In this document: positions 33,500-44,409 of the stretch, in pieces | How the letters are laid out: every line of letters begins with the position of its first letter | How positions within the stretch are numbered: position 1 is the first letter of the stretch | DNA from: Nageia nagi | Taxonomy: Eukaryota; Pinophyta | Assembly: GCA_050084985.1 (NCBI GenBank) | Contig: JBITNC010000001.1 | Location: 213,590,001 to 213,654,000 of the forward strand | Length of the DNA stretch: 64,000 nucleotides | Direction: 5' to 3' | Notes under the pieces: model-generated | Told to the model about the DNA's origin: nothing | The model's database searches: none | What the model saw: the letters and a program-made list of their open reading frames with translations, nothing else | Translations under genes and position numbers: made by a program

Positions 33500-35965
33500 G
33501 TTAATTAGCTAGCTCACCTACATCATGGTGAACAACTAGGTTGAATACTTCTAAATCTTATTTTTTCTTATATTATTGAGAAGGAATTTACATAAGTACA
33601 TATTTCTTATGACCTAAAAAGCTAATAGGAATCCAAAATCCTCTATGGAATTACATAATAACATGAACATCAAGAAACTATGGTACATTACTGGTAGACC
33701 CTAAATCATGATACACCATGCAATAAGGTTTCTCCACACACTTCCCACTACCATGCATTATAAGTATTTACAAGATATGTTCTACATGTAACCATAGCAT
33801 TAAAATTACTTCATACCTTAAATAAAACATAGAGGCAACCAAGGTAAGGAATGTAGGATGGATCAATAATATGGGTAGAGAACAAATAGGTAAGGGATTA
33901 AGGGGAGTGCAATATGGAGTAGGGTATATATGATCTATAATCGATATCAACCATGTTTTCAAATCATCACTACATTGGACATCCATAATCCTCTCCATAT
34001 ACTTACATAACAACATGAATATTGGTCCATCATAGTACATTTATAGTAGACCCTAAATCATGATATGCCATATGGTAGAGTTTCTCCATACACTTCTAAC
34101 CACTACACATGGGAAGGACTTACAAGAGAAATTTTGCATGTAGCTATAACATTGGATGTACTTCATGCCTTAGCTAAATTATAGAGCAACCAAGGAAGGG
34201 GATGAGGAATGAACTAGTATGATGGAGAGAGGGTGAAAAGGAAAGGCATCAAGGGGAGTACAATATGGAGAGGGGGCCATGTGGTCTATGATTAGCATTG
34301 AGTGTATTTCCAAACTACCACTACATTAGGAATCCATAATCCTCTTTGAAGACTCACATAATAACATGAATTTTGGGGAATCATTGTATATTATTGGTAT
34401 ATCCTAGATCATTATACATCATGTGGTAGGGTTTATCCATAAACTTCCCACCATTTCCCATGGTAATGACTTACATGAGACATTCTACATGTAGCTATAA
34501 TGTTGGATGTACTTCACAACATAGATAAACCATAGAGGCAACAAGGGGAAGGGATAGATCCATGATATGTTATAATATTTATAGAGGGAGGAGTGAGGAA
34601 GAAAGATAAGGGGTAATCTGGATTAAAAAAAAGCTAGCTTGGGTGAAAGGGTAGACTTGACAAACCAAATATCTTAATATGGGATGAGTTACATTACACC
34701 AACCTAGGTAGGAAATAGTCACTAATCATCCTCACTATAGTAGTTTTAGGTTAAAATATCTATCTATAATTGGATAAGGGGTTGGTTTGTGTATGACGTA
34801 TGTGTTTAATTAGATGTTCTTCATGCCTTATTTAAATTATAGAGGTAATAGGGGATAGGTATGTGGGATGGAATTATGTGATAGAGAGTGGGTAGGTAGG
34901 GAAGGGATCATGCAATATATGATCGACATCATGCATGTTTCTAAATTACTACTACATTGGGCATCCATAATCCTCTTTCTATACTAGCAAAGAAATATGA
35001 ATATTAGGGAACTATGGTATATTTTTGGTAGACCTTAGATCATGATACACCATAAAGTAGGGTTTCTACATACACTTCCCACCATTGAATATTGGAAGGA
35101 ATTATAGGAGATGTTCTATATGTAGCCATAGCATTGGACATACTTCACACCTTATCTAAATCATAGAGCAAGATAAATAAGGGTTCATGAGGTATGCAAT
35201 CAACATTGGGCATATTTTTAAATGACTACTACATTGGGAATCCATAATTCTCTATGTGAATATATATAAAAACATGAACATCATGCATCCATTGTACATT
35301 AGATCATGATACACTATACAATATGGTTTCTTTACATACTTTCCAACACTAAGCATGGGAAGGACCTATAAGAGACATTATACATGTAGCTATAGTTTTG
35401 AATGTACTTCATGCCTTAGCTAAATTATAGAGGCAATCAAGGAAAGGGATGTGGGATGGATTGATATGATGAAGAGATCATAGATAATAAAGGAATCAAG
35501 GGAGTGCAAGATGGATAGGGGGCCATATGGTCTACTATTGGTACAAGCATGTTGTTGAACCATCACTACATTGGGCATCCATAATCATATCCATGGAATT
35601 GCATAATAATATGAACATTGGGAAATATTAGTATATTTATTATAGACCATAGATCATAATACACTATGTAATAAGGTTTCTCCATACACTTTCCACCATC
35701 ACATGTGGAAAGGACTTACATGAGACATTATGTATGTAGCTATAATATTAGATGTACTTCACACCTTAGATGAACTGTAGAGGTGATTAGGGCAAGGGAC
35801 ATGGGATGGATCAATGAGATGGAGATAGCATAGATAGGAAAGGGATCAATGGGATTGTAATATGGAGTAGGGATTATGTGGTTTATAATCAATATTGAGC
35901 ATATTTTTGAATCATTACTACATTGGGTATCCATAAAACTCTCTATAGACTTACATAGTAATAAG
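33500..35965. repeat. Degenerate tandem array, about 340-bp units (left part)
   Basis: The phrase ACATTGGGCATCCATAATCC, or a variant, recurs near 33634, 33971, 34326, 34958, 35233, 35571 and 35925, mostly 335-355 bases apart. Each unit also has GGTAGACCCTAAATCATGAT, TTTCTCCATACACTTCCCACC, TTACAAGAGACATTCTACATG and AACCAAGG-type segments. A longer variant with an extra segment (34540-34750) explains the larger gap before 34958. Element F interrupts the last unit; the array resumes at 49936. Confidence 0.8.
35961..35965. repeat. Target-site duplication ATAAG (left) of element F
   Basis: ATAAG precedes the 5' LTR and recurs at 49936-49940 after the 3' LTR. Confidence 0.92.
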
Positions 35966-37898
35966 TGTATATCCATACATAATAAATTCTTTATTAGATC
36001 CCTGATGTACTTGACTTGCAACTATGAGTTCATTTTAAGATCTCTGGAAGTTTTTTGAACAAATAAAGCAGGCCAGATAAAATGATGATGTCACATAAGA
36101 TAAAATAGTCACGTCTTGGTAAAGACTGGGTTCTGGAGATGATGATGTTAGCAAGGGGTGATTAAATGGCCAAAGTCAGTAGATAAAGCATTCTAGAATG
36201 AGATGATAAAAGCTTAGTTATGGAAAAGCCCAAGTTCCAGAGAAAGTGAGTAAAACATTTCTGAAAGTATGAAGATGATGTCATAGGGAGAATAATGTTC
36301 ACAATTTTGAATGAAACCGAGTCCCAAAAGTGATGAGGTCAGCAAGAGATAATCAAAGAAGCCAGAGCCTAAAAGTTAAGTGTTCTAAAAGTAAAGCATT
36401 CTGGAATAAGATGATGACATCATAGAGGATAAGATAGTCACATTTTGGTAAAGACTAGGTTTCGGAGATGATGATGTCAGCAAGGGGTGATTAAAAGGCC
36501 AGAGTCAATAGATAAAGCATTTTGAAATGAGATGATAAAAGCTCAGTTGTGGAAAAGCCTGAGTTTCGAAGAAAGTGAGTAAAACATTTCTAAAAGTATG
36601 AAGATGACATCATAGGGAGAATAATGTTCACAATTTTGAATGAAATCAGGTCCCAGAAGTGATGAGGTCAGCAAGAGATAATCAAAGAAGTTAGAGCCCA
36701 AAAGTTAAGTGTTCCAGAAGTAAAGCATTCCAGAATAAGGTGATGACATCATAGAGGATAAGATAGTTGCATTTTAGTAAAGACTGAGTTCTAGAGATGA
36801 TGATGTTAGCAAAGGGTGATTAAAAGGCTAGAGTCAATAGATAAAGCATTCTGGAATGAGATGATAAAAGCTCAGTTGTGGAAAAGCCTGAGTTCCAGAG
36901 AAAGTGAGTAAAACATTTCCGAAAGTATGAAGATGACATCACGGGGAGAATGATGTTCACATTTTTGAATGAAATCAGGTCCTGGAAGTGATGAGGTCAG
37001 CAAGGAGTGATCAAATAGCCAGAGCCAGTGAATAGAGCATTCCAGAATGTAGAGATGAGAATATAAATAGAGATCAAATAGCTAGAGCTAGTAAATAGAA
37101 TATCCTAGAAGAGAGGAGGACAGTGAGAAGTTAGATCATAGTCATCAAGAAGCTGTACCATCTACAATCTACCCAGTTTTGTAATATTCTACCAAGTGGC
37201 ATATGTAGGTAGTATCAGTTAAAAGAAGGCTAGAATCTTGAAGCCATTTTGTAAATGTTTCTGTTCTACAATTCTTGTAACTGTTGTTGCTTCAGTATAA
37301 GTATATGAAAATAAAGTGAAAGAAGGGTTGAAAGCCCTAGTATTGCTCTTTACATTTGTTCTCAAAGACCTGTAGTTTTTTATCAGTAATATGATACCAT
37401 CTTAACCTTTCTTATCTAGCACTCATAATTATCATTCTTAATTTGGTTACATCATGGTAGCTTGGCTTGTTTCCTAAATGGTAATCATGAACTGCTAGTA
37501 TAACTGTGTCTGCTACATGGTAGAGTAAAGCTGGGAAACTATTTGAGAGTGAGAGCTTGTATCATAGCTGCTACACTAGATTCAGACCAAGGTTTCACAC
37601 ACTGTGAAAGCCCACGCTGAACTAGTGATCCACCTTTGCTTTCCCTCTTGTTACCCTAAGCCTTTTTACTTAAATTCCTTACACTCTACTCCTTTTTTAT
37701 TTTCTTTCCTATTACCCTAAGCCTTTTTCTTAAATTCCTTGCACTCTACTCTTTTTATTTTCTTTCCTGTTACTTCTCCTACACCCAATGTATAAGGAAC
37801 CGGCCTTCTCCAGAGATTAGACTGTCACCATAGTCTGTTCTTGATTTACTTTAGTTAAGATTATTCGTAGCACATATATTACACAATCCTAATCAATA
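35966..37898 (+). repeat. 5' LTR of element F (1,933 bp)
   Basis: Begins TGTATATCCATACATAATAA and ends CCTAATCAATA; the 3' copy ends CCTAATCAACA, so the terminal CA has mutated to TA here. Contains three 329-bp tandem units, a TATA-like TATAAATA at 37072-37079 that the 3' copy lacks, and AATAAA at about 37310. Differences from the 3' LTR are mostly C/T and G/A. Confidence 0.95.
36063..37050 (+). repeat. 329-bp tandem repeat, three copies, in the 5' LTR of F
   Basis: The anchor GGTAAAGAC (or AGTAAAGAC) occurs at 36118, 36447 and 36776, exactly 329 bases apart. Each unit carries GATGATGATGT, AATGAGATGATAAAAGCT, GAGAAAGTGAGTAAAACATTT and GGTCAGCAAG. The third unit is incomplete. Confidence 0.95.
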
Positions 37899-37909
37899 GT
37901 ATTTCTTTT

Positions 37910-37927
37910 TGGCACACCTGGTGGGAC
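37910..37927 (+). promoter_or_regulatory. Putative primer-binding site of element F
   Basis: TGGCACACCTGGTGGGAC starts 12 bases after the LTR. TGG start and position fit a tRNA primer-binding site; the exact tRNA is not assigned. Confidence 0.6.
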
Positions 37928-38046
37928 ACGAAGAAACTTATTAGCAACTCTACTGAAGCACTATCTATGGTATGTATTAAAGCAAATTATTTGTAAATAT
38001 CATATGTGCTTTTGAACCTATCATTTTCTTTTGCAACCTAGAGTTT

Positions 38047-39840
38047 ATGTGGATAAGATCTAAAATTAGAGTAGCAAAAGAAGCACTAGATTTTAGAATG
38101 TTAGATACTCCTAAGAGAAAGACCCTGATCAAGTCCAAGTCTCTGAATAGTATTAGCTCCCTAAAATCCTTTATCAAGCCAAAATCATCCAATATTCACA
38201 CTAGAAATACCTCTCTTAAAATGGCTAATCCAACTCAAAATATTTATCCAGAATGGGACAATGGGGTACCAATAGCCCTGGTAGTGTTGCATGACATCCC
38301 AGCAAATGTTTTCAAAACCCTTCCAGAGTTTGATGCAACTACAGAGAAAATAGCTTATGAGAATTGTGTTGATGTAGCTGGCCTAGCTAAGATTCACAAT
38401 ATCTAGCATGAAGATGTCATGGTGAGATTACTGGCTCAATCTTTCAAGGGAAAGGTCCTAGATTGGTATAGGGGCCTTCCTAATGGATCTATAACCACTT
38501 GGGCTCAACTGGCAGAGCCCTTTATCTTGGAATTTAATGAATTAGAAGATCCTTTTTCCCTGTTAACATAGTTCAATTCAATCAAAAGATATGAGCAAGA
38601 AAATATCCTTGATTTCAATATTAGATTCCAAAAAACTTGGATGAGAGTCCCAATGCCAGTTAGGCCTCAGCAATTTCAAGCCTTAATGTATTACCTGAGA
38701 GCCTTTCCTTTGGATCTCTCTCTACAAATCCAAAATTCTGGAGTAAATACTTTCCCTGAGGTCTATAGACAAGTAGTATATGCTAAATCCTATCTCATTA
38801 CAGTTGGAAAATTGCCAAGTCACATGCCCATGCCTTATTTTCTAGTAACCTCTCAATAGCAAATTTTGAGACCTCAAGCAATTAGTTTGGCTCCACCACT
38901 GGCTAGCATCCCCACTCCTGTTCAACAGTGGCCATCACCCTTGTCAGTACCTAGAACTCCCTTGGCTTTACCAGCCCCTTATTAGCCTAATATGAATCAA
39001 GGGGTAGCTTCCTCGTCAGAGATTTAGGAACTCTGAAACTTGTGTAGAAATATGGCAAACCAGATTACGATTCTAAGTAGACAAAACAATGCAAGAAGAT
39101 ATCCTTATCCTACTATAGAAAAAGCTCAGCATGTGTTGAATGAAGATGTAAGCCAAGCTTCCTCTTTCGAGTCAACCATAGGTTTGTGTTTGGCCTGCAA
39201 TGATGCTCATGAACAAACCACATGCCTTGTTTATTAGTACCAAGAGTATCTATCAAGAAGTGGGGGTATTCCTCAGCCTAGTGTAGCTGATGATGTGAAC
39301 CAAAATGTGAACCTGATGAATTTTGCACCAGTAGATATAGGAGTTTTTGCTGTGGAAATAAGATCCGAAAAAAGTCCCCTAGTCTTAGGCATTTCAGAGA
39401 GAAAAATTGAACCCCAAAAGAGTTCTAGAGTAGTGCTTCCTAAAAGGCAAGATGCAATTCCCAATTCTAAGGAAAAGATCCTAGAAAAGGAAATGGTTTC
39501 CCAAAAATTCCCATTTCTAGAAACCAAATAGACACCCAAAGCCAGTGATCCAAATCTCCAGAGGTTAAGGTTCCCTTCTCTTACCAAGCACCAAAGAAAA
39601 GATGATACTCTACAGCTTCAGGAAAAATTTACCGATAGATTCAAAAACAAAATTGGTGAACCTCCAGCTATCCCAGAGTTCAACATTATGGCTGAGCTAA
39701 AGAGAACTTCAATGAGAGTGTCCTTGTTTGAAGCTCTAAAAATTCCTGGACAAATTGATTTACTAAAAACATCTCTTATAGCATTGAATGAAGGAATGGA
39801 AAGAGTGCTCAATCTTTTTGAAACATAAAAATATCTGGGG
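38047..39840 (+). pseudogene. gag: gag of element F
   Basis: Reads in one frame from ATG 38047 (a second candidate start, MANPTQNIYPEWDNG, is at 38221). A basic Ser/Lys-rich N-terminus is followed by the gag core at about 38400-38850: LLAQSFKGKVLDWYRGLP, AEPFILEFNELEDPF, IKRYEQENILDFNIRFQ, then FQALMYYLRAFPLDL. A Pro-rich linker leads to an unusual knuckle CLACNDAHEQTTC (C-x2-C-x3-H-x4-C, about 39187-39225), one residue shorter than the usual CCHC spacing. The C-terminal part to 39840 is Lys/Ser-rich and joins the protease. Nine stops, seven of them TAG. It would form the particle coat. Confidence 0.85.
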
Positions 39841-40437
39841 ATGGGAAAGAACAAACCTCTAGCTTTTTACATGACTCTAGAAATCAAAGGATATGTACTC
39901 CATAATTGTTTGGTTGATTCTGGGGCAGCTACTACTATGATGCCTAAAGCAGTGTGCGATGTAATGGGGTTGCCTATGACAAGAACATCCATCGGAGTAT
40001 TACAACTGGATTCCACACCTGTCAAAATAGTAGGAGTAATCAAGGATGTAGTCCTAAAAATACATAAGTGTCCCTCTATAATTATTATTTAGGAAATTAT
40101 AGTTGTTGAGCTACCCCCTTTGTTCGGGCTATGTCTGTCTAGAGAGTTTACAGCTAAGATAGGGGGTTATCTAGCAATGGATTACACCCATTATTTGATC
40201 CCTTATGGGAATAAGAGGGTAAGACTGAATAATGAGGAAATTTTTGAGTTTCACATAGAGAAAAAGGAGGAGGTTTGCACAAACTTTGGTGAATTGGAAG
40301 AATCAGATGAATTGCTGGAAGAGCTGCAAACTGAAGACCCTTGTAGTATGAGTATGCTCAACACCATCTATGACGTGGAGTTTGGAAATTATTATTTAAT
40401 AGAGTTGGAATCTTTCATCCCAGAACTCACAAGGGAA
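39841..40437 (+). pseudogene. Retropepsin-like protease of element F
   Basis: Same frame as gag. The active site CLVDSGAATTMMPKAV is intact (D-S-G triad, about 39907-39950), followed by hydrophobic strands IGVLQLDSTPVKIVGVIKD. A TAG at 40090 splits the domain; the frame continues through FGLCLSREFTAKIGGYLAMD and an acidic linker (about 40230-40430) to the RNase H. It would process the gag-pol precursor. Unlike the proteases of A and E it has no GRPWI motif, so it belongs to a distinct lineage. Confidence 0.8.
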
Positions 40438-40862
40438 GATTTCAAGAGAAATGAAATGTGGGAGATGTCTTTTGATGGGGCAAGATCCAAAAATGGATCC
40501 AAAGCTGGGATTATCCTGACCAACCCAATTGGTAAGGTGCATAGATTTTCTTTCAGACTCACCTGGTTATGTTCAAATAATGTGGCAGAATATGAAGCTC
40601 TTTGCCTAAGATTAGAAAAAGCTATCAAAATGAAATTTAGTGTCTAAAGATCAAAGGAGATTCAGATTTGATCATGAAACAAGTGATAGGTAAATGTTTG
40701 GTCAAACATCATTATTTGAAAGCCTATAGGAATCGAGTTTGGGATCTGTTTGAGCATTTTGAAGCATTGCATATTCAGTTAGTTCCAAGGAGATTCAATC
40801 AAGAAGATGATGCATTAGCACAAATGGGAACCAATTTTGATCCCATAAATGATTGGTTCTGA
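40438..40862 (+). pseudogene. Archaeal-type RNase H of element F, located before RT
   Basis: The second RNase H that marks the Tat group. All four acidic positions are readable: Asp in MSFDGARSKNG (about 40472), Glu in NNVAEYEALC (about 40590), Asp in IKGDSDLIMKQ (about 40662) and Asp in NQEDDALAQMG (about 40810). A one-base frame change near 40645, just before the third motif, moves the reading from the gag-protease frame to the RT frame. RNase H removes RNA from RNA:DNA hybrids during reverse transcription. The position between protease and RT is unlike element E in this window, where the domain follows the gypsy RNase H. Confidence 0.85.
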
Positions 40863-42075
40863 AGAAAGGGTGTTCAACTCATTTTTAGGCCATCAGTTCT
40901 GGATAATGATTCCTTTTGGCAGGTTTTCTAGGATGAAGCTCAAATTTATCAGTTTTTATTACAACAAGCGGTATGTCATGTAGTAGGAGAAGAGGACTTC
41001 AAATTTTTCTAGGAACAAGACATAATTCAGCTGAATAATAATAAACTCCCTAAAGATTTGATTCCATTCGAAGGATTATTTGATAGAAGTGACAAGGTAA
41101 AAAGAAGGGCTATGACTATAAACTTGGATAACTATAAAGAACATGAAGTTTTGTTAGGTAAGTCATTAAAAATTGGTATATCTAATACTCTAAAATAGAT
41201 TCAGGAAATTGTATAGTTATGCAGAACATATGTTGATGTTATTGCTTGGTCTTATGATGATTTGAAGGTTTCTGATAAATCAGTGATACAGCATACAATT
41301 GAGTTGATAGATGATGCTAAGCTGGTTAGACAAAAACAAAGACCAGTAAACCCCAAGATCGAAGTTGCCATGAAGCAGGAGGTGCTAAAATTATACGAGG
41401 CTAGGATAATTTATCCCATCAAGCATTCCACTTAGGTAGCCAATCTTGTGCCTGTTCAAAAGAAAAATGGCGAGATAAGGTTGTGTGTAGATTTCCAAGG
41501 TTTGAACAAAGTATCATTGAAGGATCATTACCCCTTACCTCCAATGGAACAAATACTAAATACTGTAGCTAGAGCTAAAAAGTTCTCTTTGATAGATGAT
41601 TTCTCTGGGTACAATCAGATTTGGGTCCAGAATGAAGATCAGTTCAAAATAGCTTTTACAACTAAATGGGGCACATTTGCTTTTCAGAGAATGCCATTTG
41701 GACTATCCAATGCAGGGGCTACCTTTTAGAGAGCTATGGATTATGCATTTGGAGAACTAGTAAATAAGAGTCTGTTGGTATACCTTGATGATATTACTAT
41801 TTTCTCTCATGATAGAAACATGCATGTTCAACATCTGGAGCAAGCCTTCATCTAATGTAAGAAGTATGGTATATCCCTAAATCCTAAGAAGTCTATCTTC
41901 ACAGTAGATGAAGGTAAATTGTTGGGCCATGTCATTTCAAAGGAGGGATGGGCTATTGATCCAGATAGAGTTAAAGCTATAAATGACTTGTCTCTCCCAT
42001 CTAATAAGAAGTCTCTGCAATCTTTTCTAGGTCAGATTAACTTTGTCAAAAGATTTATTTAGGATTTCTCAAACA
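40863..42075 (+). pseudogene. Reverse transcriptase of element F
   Basis: After a linker (40863-41290) the RT begins. Visible: VIAWSYDDLKVSD, QEVLKLYEARIIYPI, VPVQKKNGEIRLCVDFQGLN (41445-41505), DHYPLPPMEQIL, FSLIDDFSGYNQIWV with a catalytic Asp, FAFQRMPFGLSNAGATF (41670-41730), the YLDDITIFSHD active site (41780-41810) and SLNPKKSIFTVDEGKLLGHV. All three catalytic Asp are present. At least eight in-frame stops, nearly all TAG, one of them after NAGATF where family members have Gln. It copies element RNA into DNA in the particle. Confidence 0.9.
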
Positions 42076-42775
42076 TTATCAAACCTATCACCCAAATGCT
42101 AAAAAAAGATACTCCTTTTGTATGGACTGAGGAAGGTAAAGAAGCTTTTTAGAAAATTAAGGTAGCAATTACAAAAGCTCTTGTATTAAGAAATCTAGAT
42201 TTTAGCAAAGAATTTATTCTATACGCATATGGTTCAGATACTAGTGTTGCAGCCATTTTAACCCAGAAGTACAAAAGAAATGAAGAATATCCAGTCGCAT
42301 TTTTTAGCTAGACTATGAATAGTTGTGAGGAAAAATACACTTTCATTGAAAAATAGGTCCTGGCTATTCTGAAAGCACTCAGTAAGTTAAAACATTACAT
42401 TGCTCAGAGTAGAATTTTGATTCTAACTATACACCCAGATGTCAGGTCTTATGTTATGCAGGGAGAATTAAGAGAAGGAAGACTCGGGTGGATTTCAAAA
42501 ATTCTAAAGTACGATGTGGAAATTTGGCCCGCCAAGCTCATAAAAGGAAGAGCACTTTGTGAGTAACTTGCAAAACCTACAATACCAGAAAAGGAGATGG
42601 TATGCTTTGTCGAACAAGGAACCTCAGAATCCATACCCAGAGATATGACAAAGGATTGGATGGAGCAATTGAGCAAATATTTTGGGACCAAAAAACTACC
42701 AAAAAACATGAATGCATCCCAAAGAAGGCGATTCAAGATACATGCCTAGAATTACATGGAGATAGATCAGATACT
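42076..42775 (+). pseudogene. Gypsy-type RNase H and connection region of element F
   Basis: Follows RT in the same frame. Motifs: FVWTEEGKEAF, FILYAYGSDTSVAAILTQ, EEYPVAFFS, CEEKYTFIEK and VLAILKALSKLKHYI. The first catalytic region reads YAYGSDTS where active family members show D-A-S-D, so one acidic position appears lost. The rest is a degenerate C-terminal part (LGWISKILKYDVEIW) and linker. Stops at 42150, 42309, 42354, 42564 and 42747. Confidence 0.8.
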
Positions 42776-43922
42776 TTATAGGAGAAATCATGATGGCATT
42801 TTGCTAAGATGTGTACCAGTGACAAAGTTAGCTAAGCTCATTGAAGAGTTTCATTCTGGAGAGTCTGGAGGTCATTACTTCGGATACACGACAATGGGTA
42901 AGATCATTTAGGTGGGATATTACTGGCCCACTATGTTCAAGGAGGCTTTTGAAAAGGCTCAAAATTGTGAGAAATGTCAGAGGTATGTGGGAAGAAAGAG
43001 AAATGTGACATTACCATTAGAACCAATCCAAGTAGAAGAGCCCTTCCAACAGTGGGGGTTGGATTTTATCGGAGTCATCAATCCAAACTCCTCTTCCAGA
43101 CACAAATTCATCCTTACTACTACAAACTTTTTTACCAAATGGGCAGAAGCAGAGGCTGTAAAAGAGGCAAGTTAGAAGACTATTTTGAGATTTGTGGAAA
43201 ATTTAATTACCAGGTATGGTGTTCCTTAAATGATAATCTCAGATAATGGTTTGGCTTTCGTAGGAGCTGAGGTTATTGATTTTGCTATGAGATTAGGTAT
43301 CTATTGGAAAACTTCCTCAAATTATTACCCCCATGGTAATGGTCTCGTTGAGTCCACAAACAAAAATTTGATTCAGATTCTCAAAAGAACAGTGGAGGAT
43401 AATCCTCGGACTTGGCATGAAAAGCTCAATTGGGCATTATGGGCAGATAGGATCACAGTAAAGTTAGCCATTAAAACTAGCCCATATATATTGGTATACA
43501 GTAAAAGGGTGATATTACCAAGTCATTTTGAGCTTCTAGTTTTAAAAGTTTTGCAAGAATATGGTGAGGATTTTGAATCTCTCGAGGTTTGGATGAATGA
43601 ACTGTTGCATCTAGAAGAGCTCTAGAATAAATCATATCAAGACCTTCAAAGAAAAAATGAAATAGTAAAAAGATGGTTTGATGGTTGAAAATCAACTCCG
43701 GATACTTTCAGAGAAGGAGATTTAGTATTGAAATGGGATGAGGATAGAGCTAAATTAGGGAAACACAAAAAATTTGAATCCATGTGGTCTGGACCCTATG
43801 TAATAGCTAAATGCACTGGGAAAAATGCCTTTGAGTTGGTTAAATTAAATGGGTGCAAATTGCCAATTTTAGTTAATGGACAACACCTAAAGCGATACAA
43901 GACCGCAAGCATAGGACAATGA
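42776..43922 (+). pseudogene. Integrase of element F
   Basis: Catalyses insertion of the DNA copy into the genome. A zinc-binding region (EFHSGESGGHYFGYT ... NCEKCQR, about 42845-42985) is followed by the catalytic core: Asp in WGLDFIGV (43062), Asp in MIISDNGLAFVG (43242) and Glu in GNGLVESTNKNL (43350). The last two are separated by exactly 35 residues, the canonical D,D35E. The C-terminus carries a GPYVIAKCTGKNAFEL motif (about 43791-43840) and ends at TGA 43920-43922. No chromodomain is seen. Five or six stops interrupt it. Confidence 0.92.
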
Positions 43923-44409
43923 TTATTTTTTTTTTTTTTAAATGTTTTTGTACACATATTGTAAATAGTGTGCCGTTTGCATTTATTTCAAGTTGTCATT
44001 ATGGTTTTCAGTTATTTATTAGTAACTTAGTGGTAGTTGTACTTTTGCACTAGTAGAATTGAAGTTTCCAAAAGGGTATGGAAAATCAAATCTTGGAGTT
44101 CCCAAAAAGAGCGCATAATATCAAATCAATTATTAATGCTACTATCCGTGAGGATATTGTGCGCATTGTAAGAGATTGTACATCAATCAAAGAAAGGAGT
44201 TATAAAAGAACCAAGAGCACTACTCGCCAAAATACCTAATTCCAGAATTCATAAGAAGTATTCGCTTACAAATTTGTGAAACTAGTATCTACTACACATT
44301 ACCAGGAGCCATGGAATATAGCGAAAGAATCTGAGTAAAGTAAAGTGTTGGTTAGGGGTGATAGAAGTGAGATAAGAAGAGTTGATAAGTGTAGCACAAG
44401 CAAATAGAA
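43923..44409 (+). other. Spacer between integrase and the extra frame of F
   Basis: Starts with a T run (43926-43939). No frame. It may hold the promoter or splice signals for expression of the downstream frame, but none is recognisable. Confidence 0.5.

Noticed and set aside
42449-42736. Minus-strand 95-codon frame over the RNase H region of F
   Set aside because: Shadow of the plus-strand pol frame, which has recognisable RNase H motifs.
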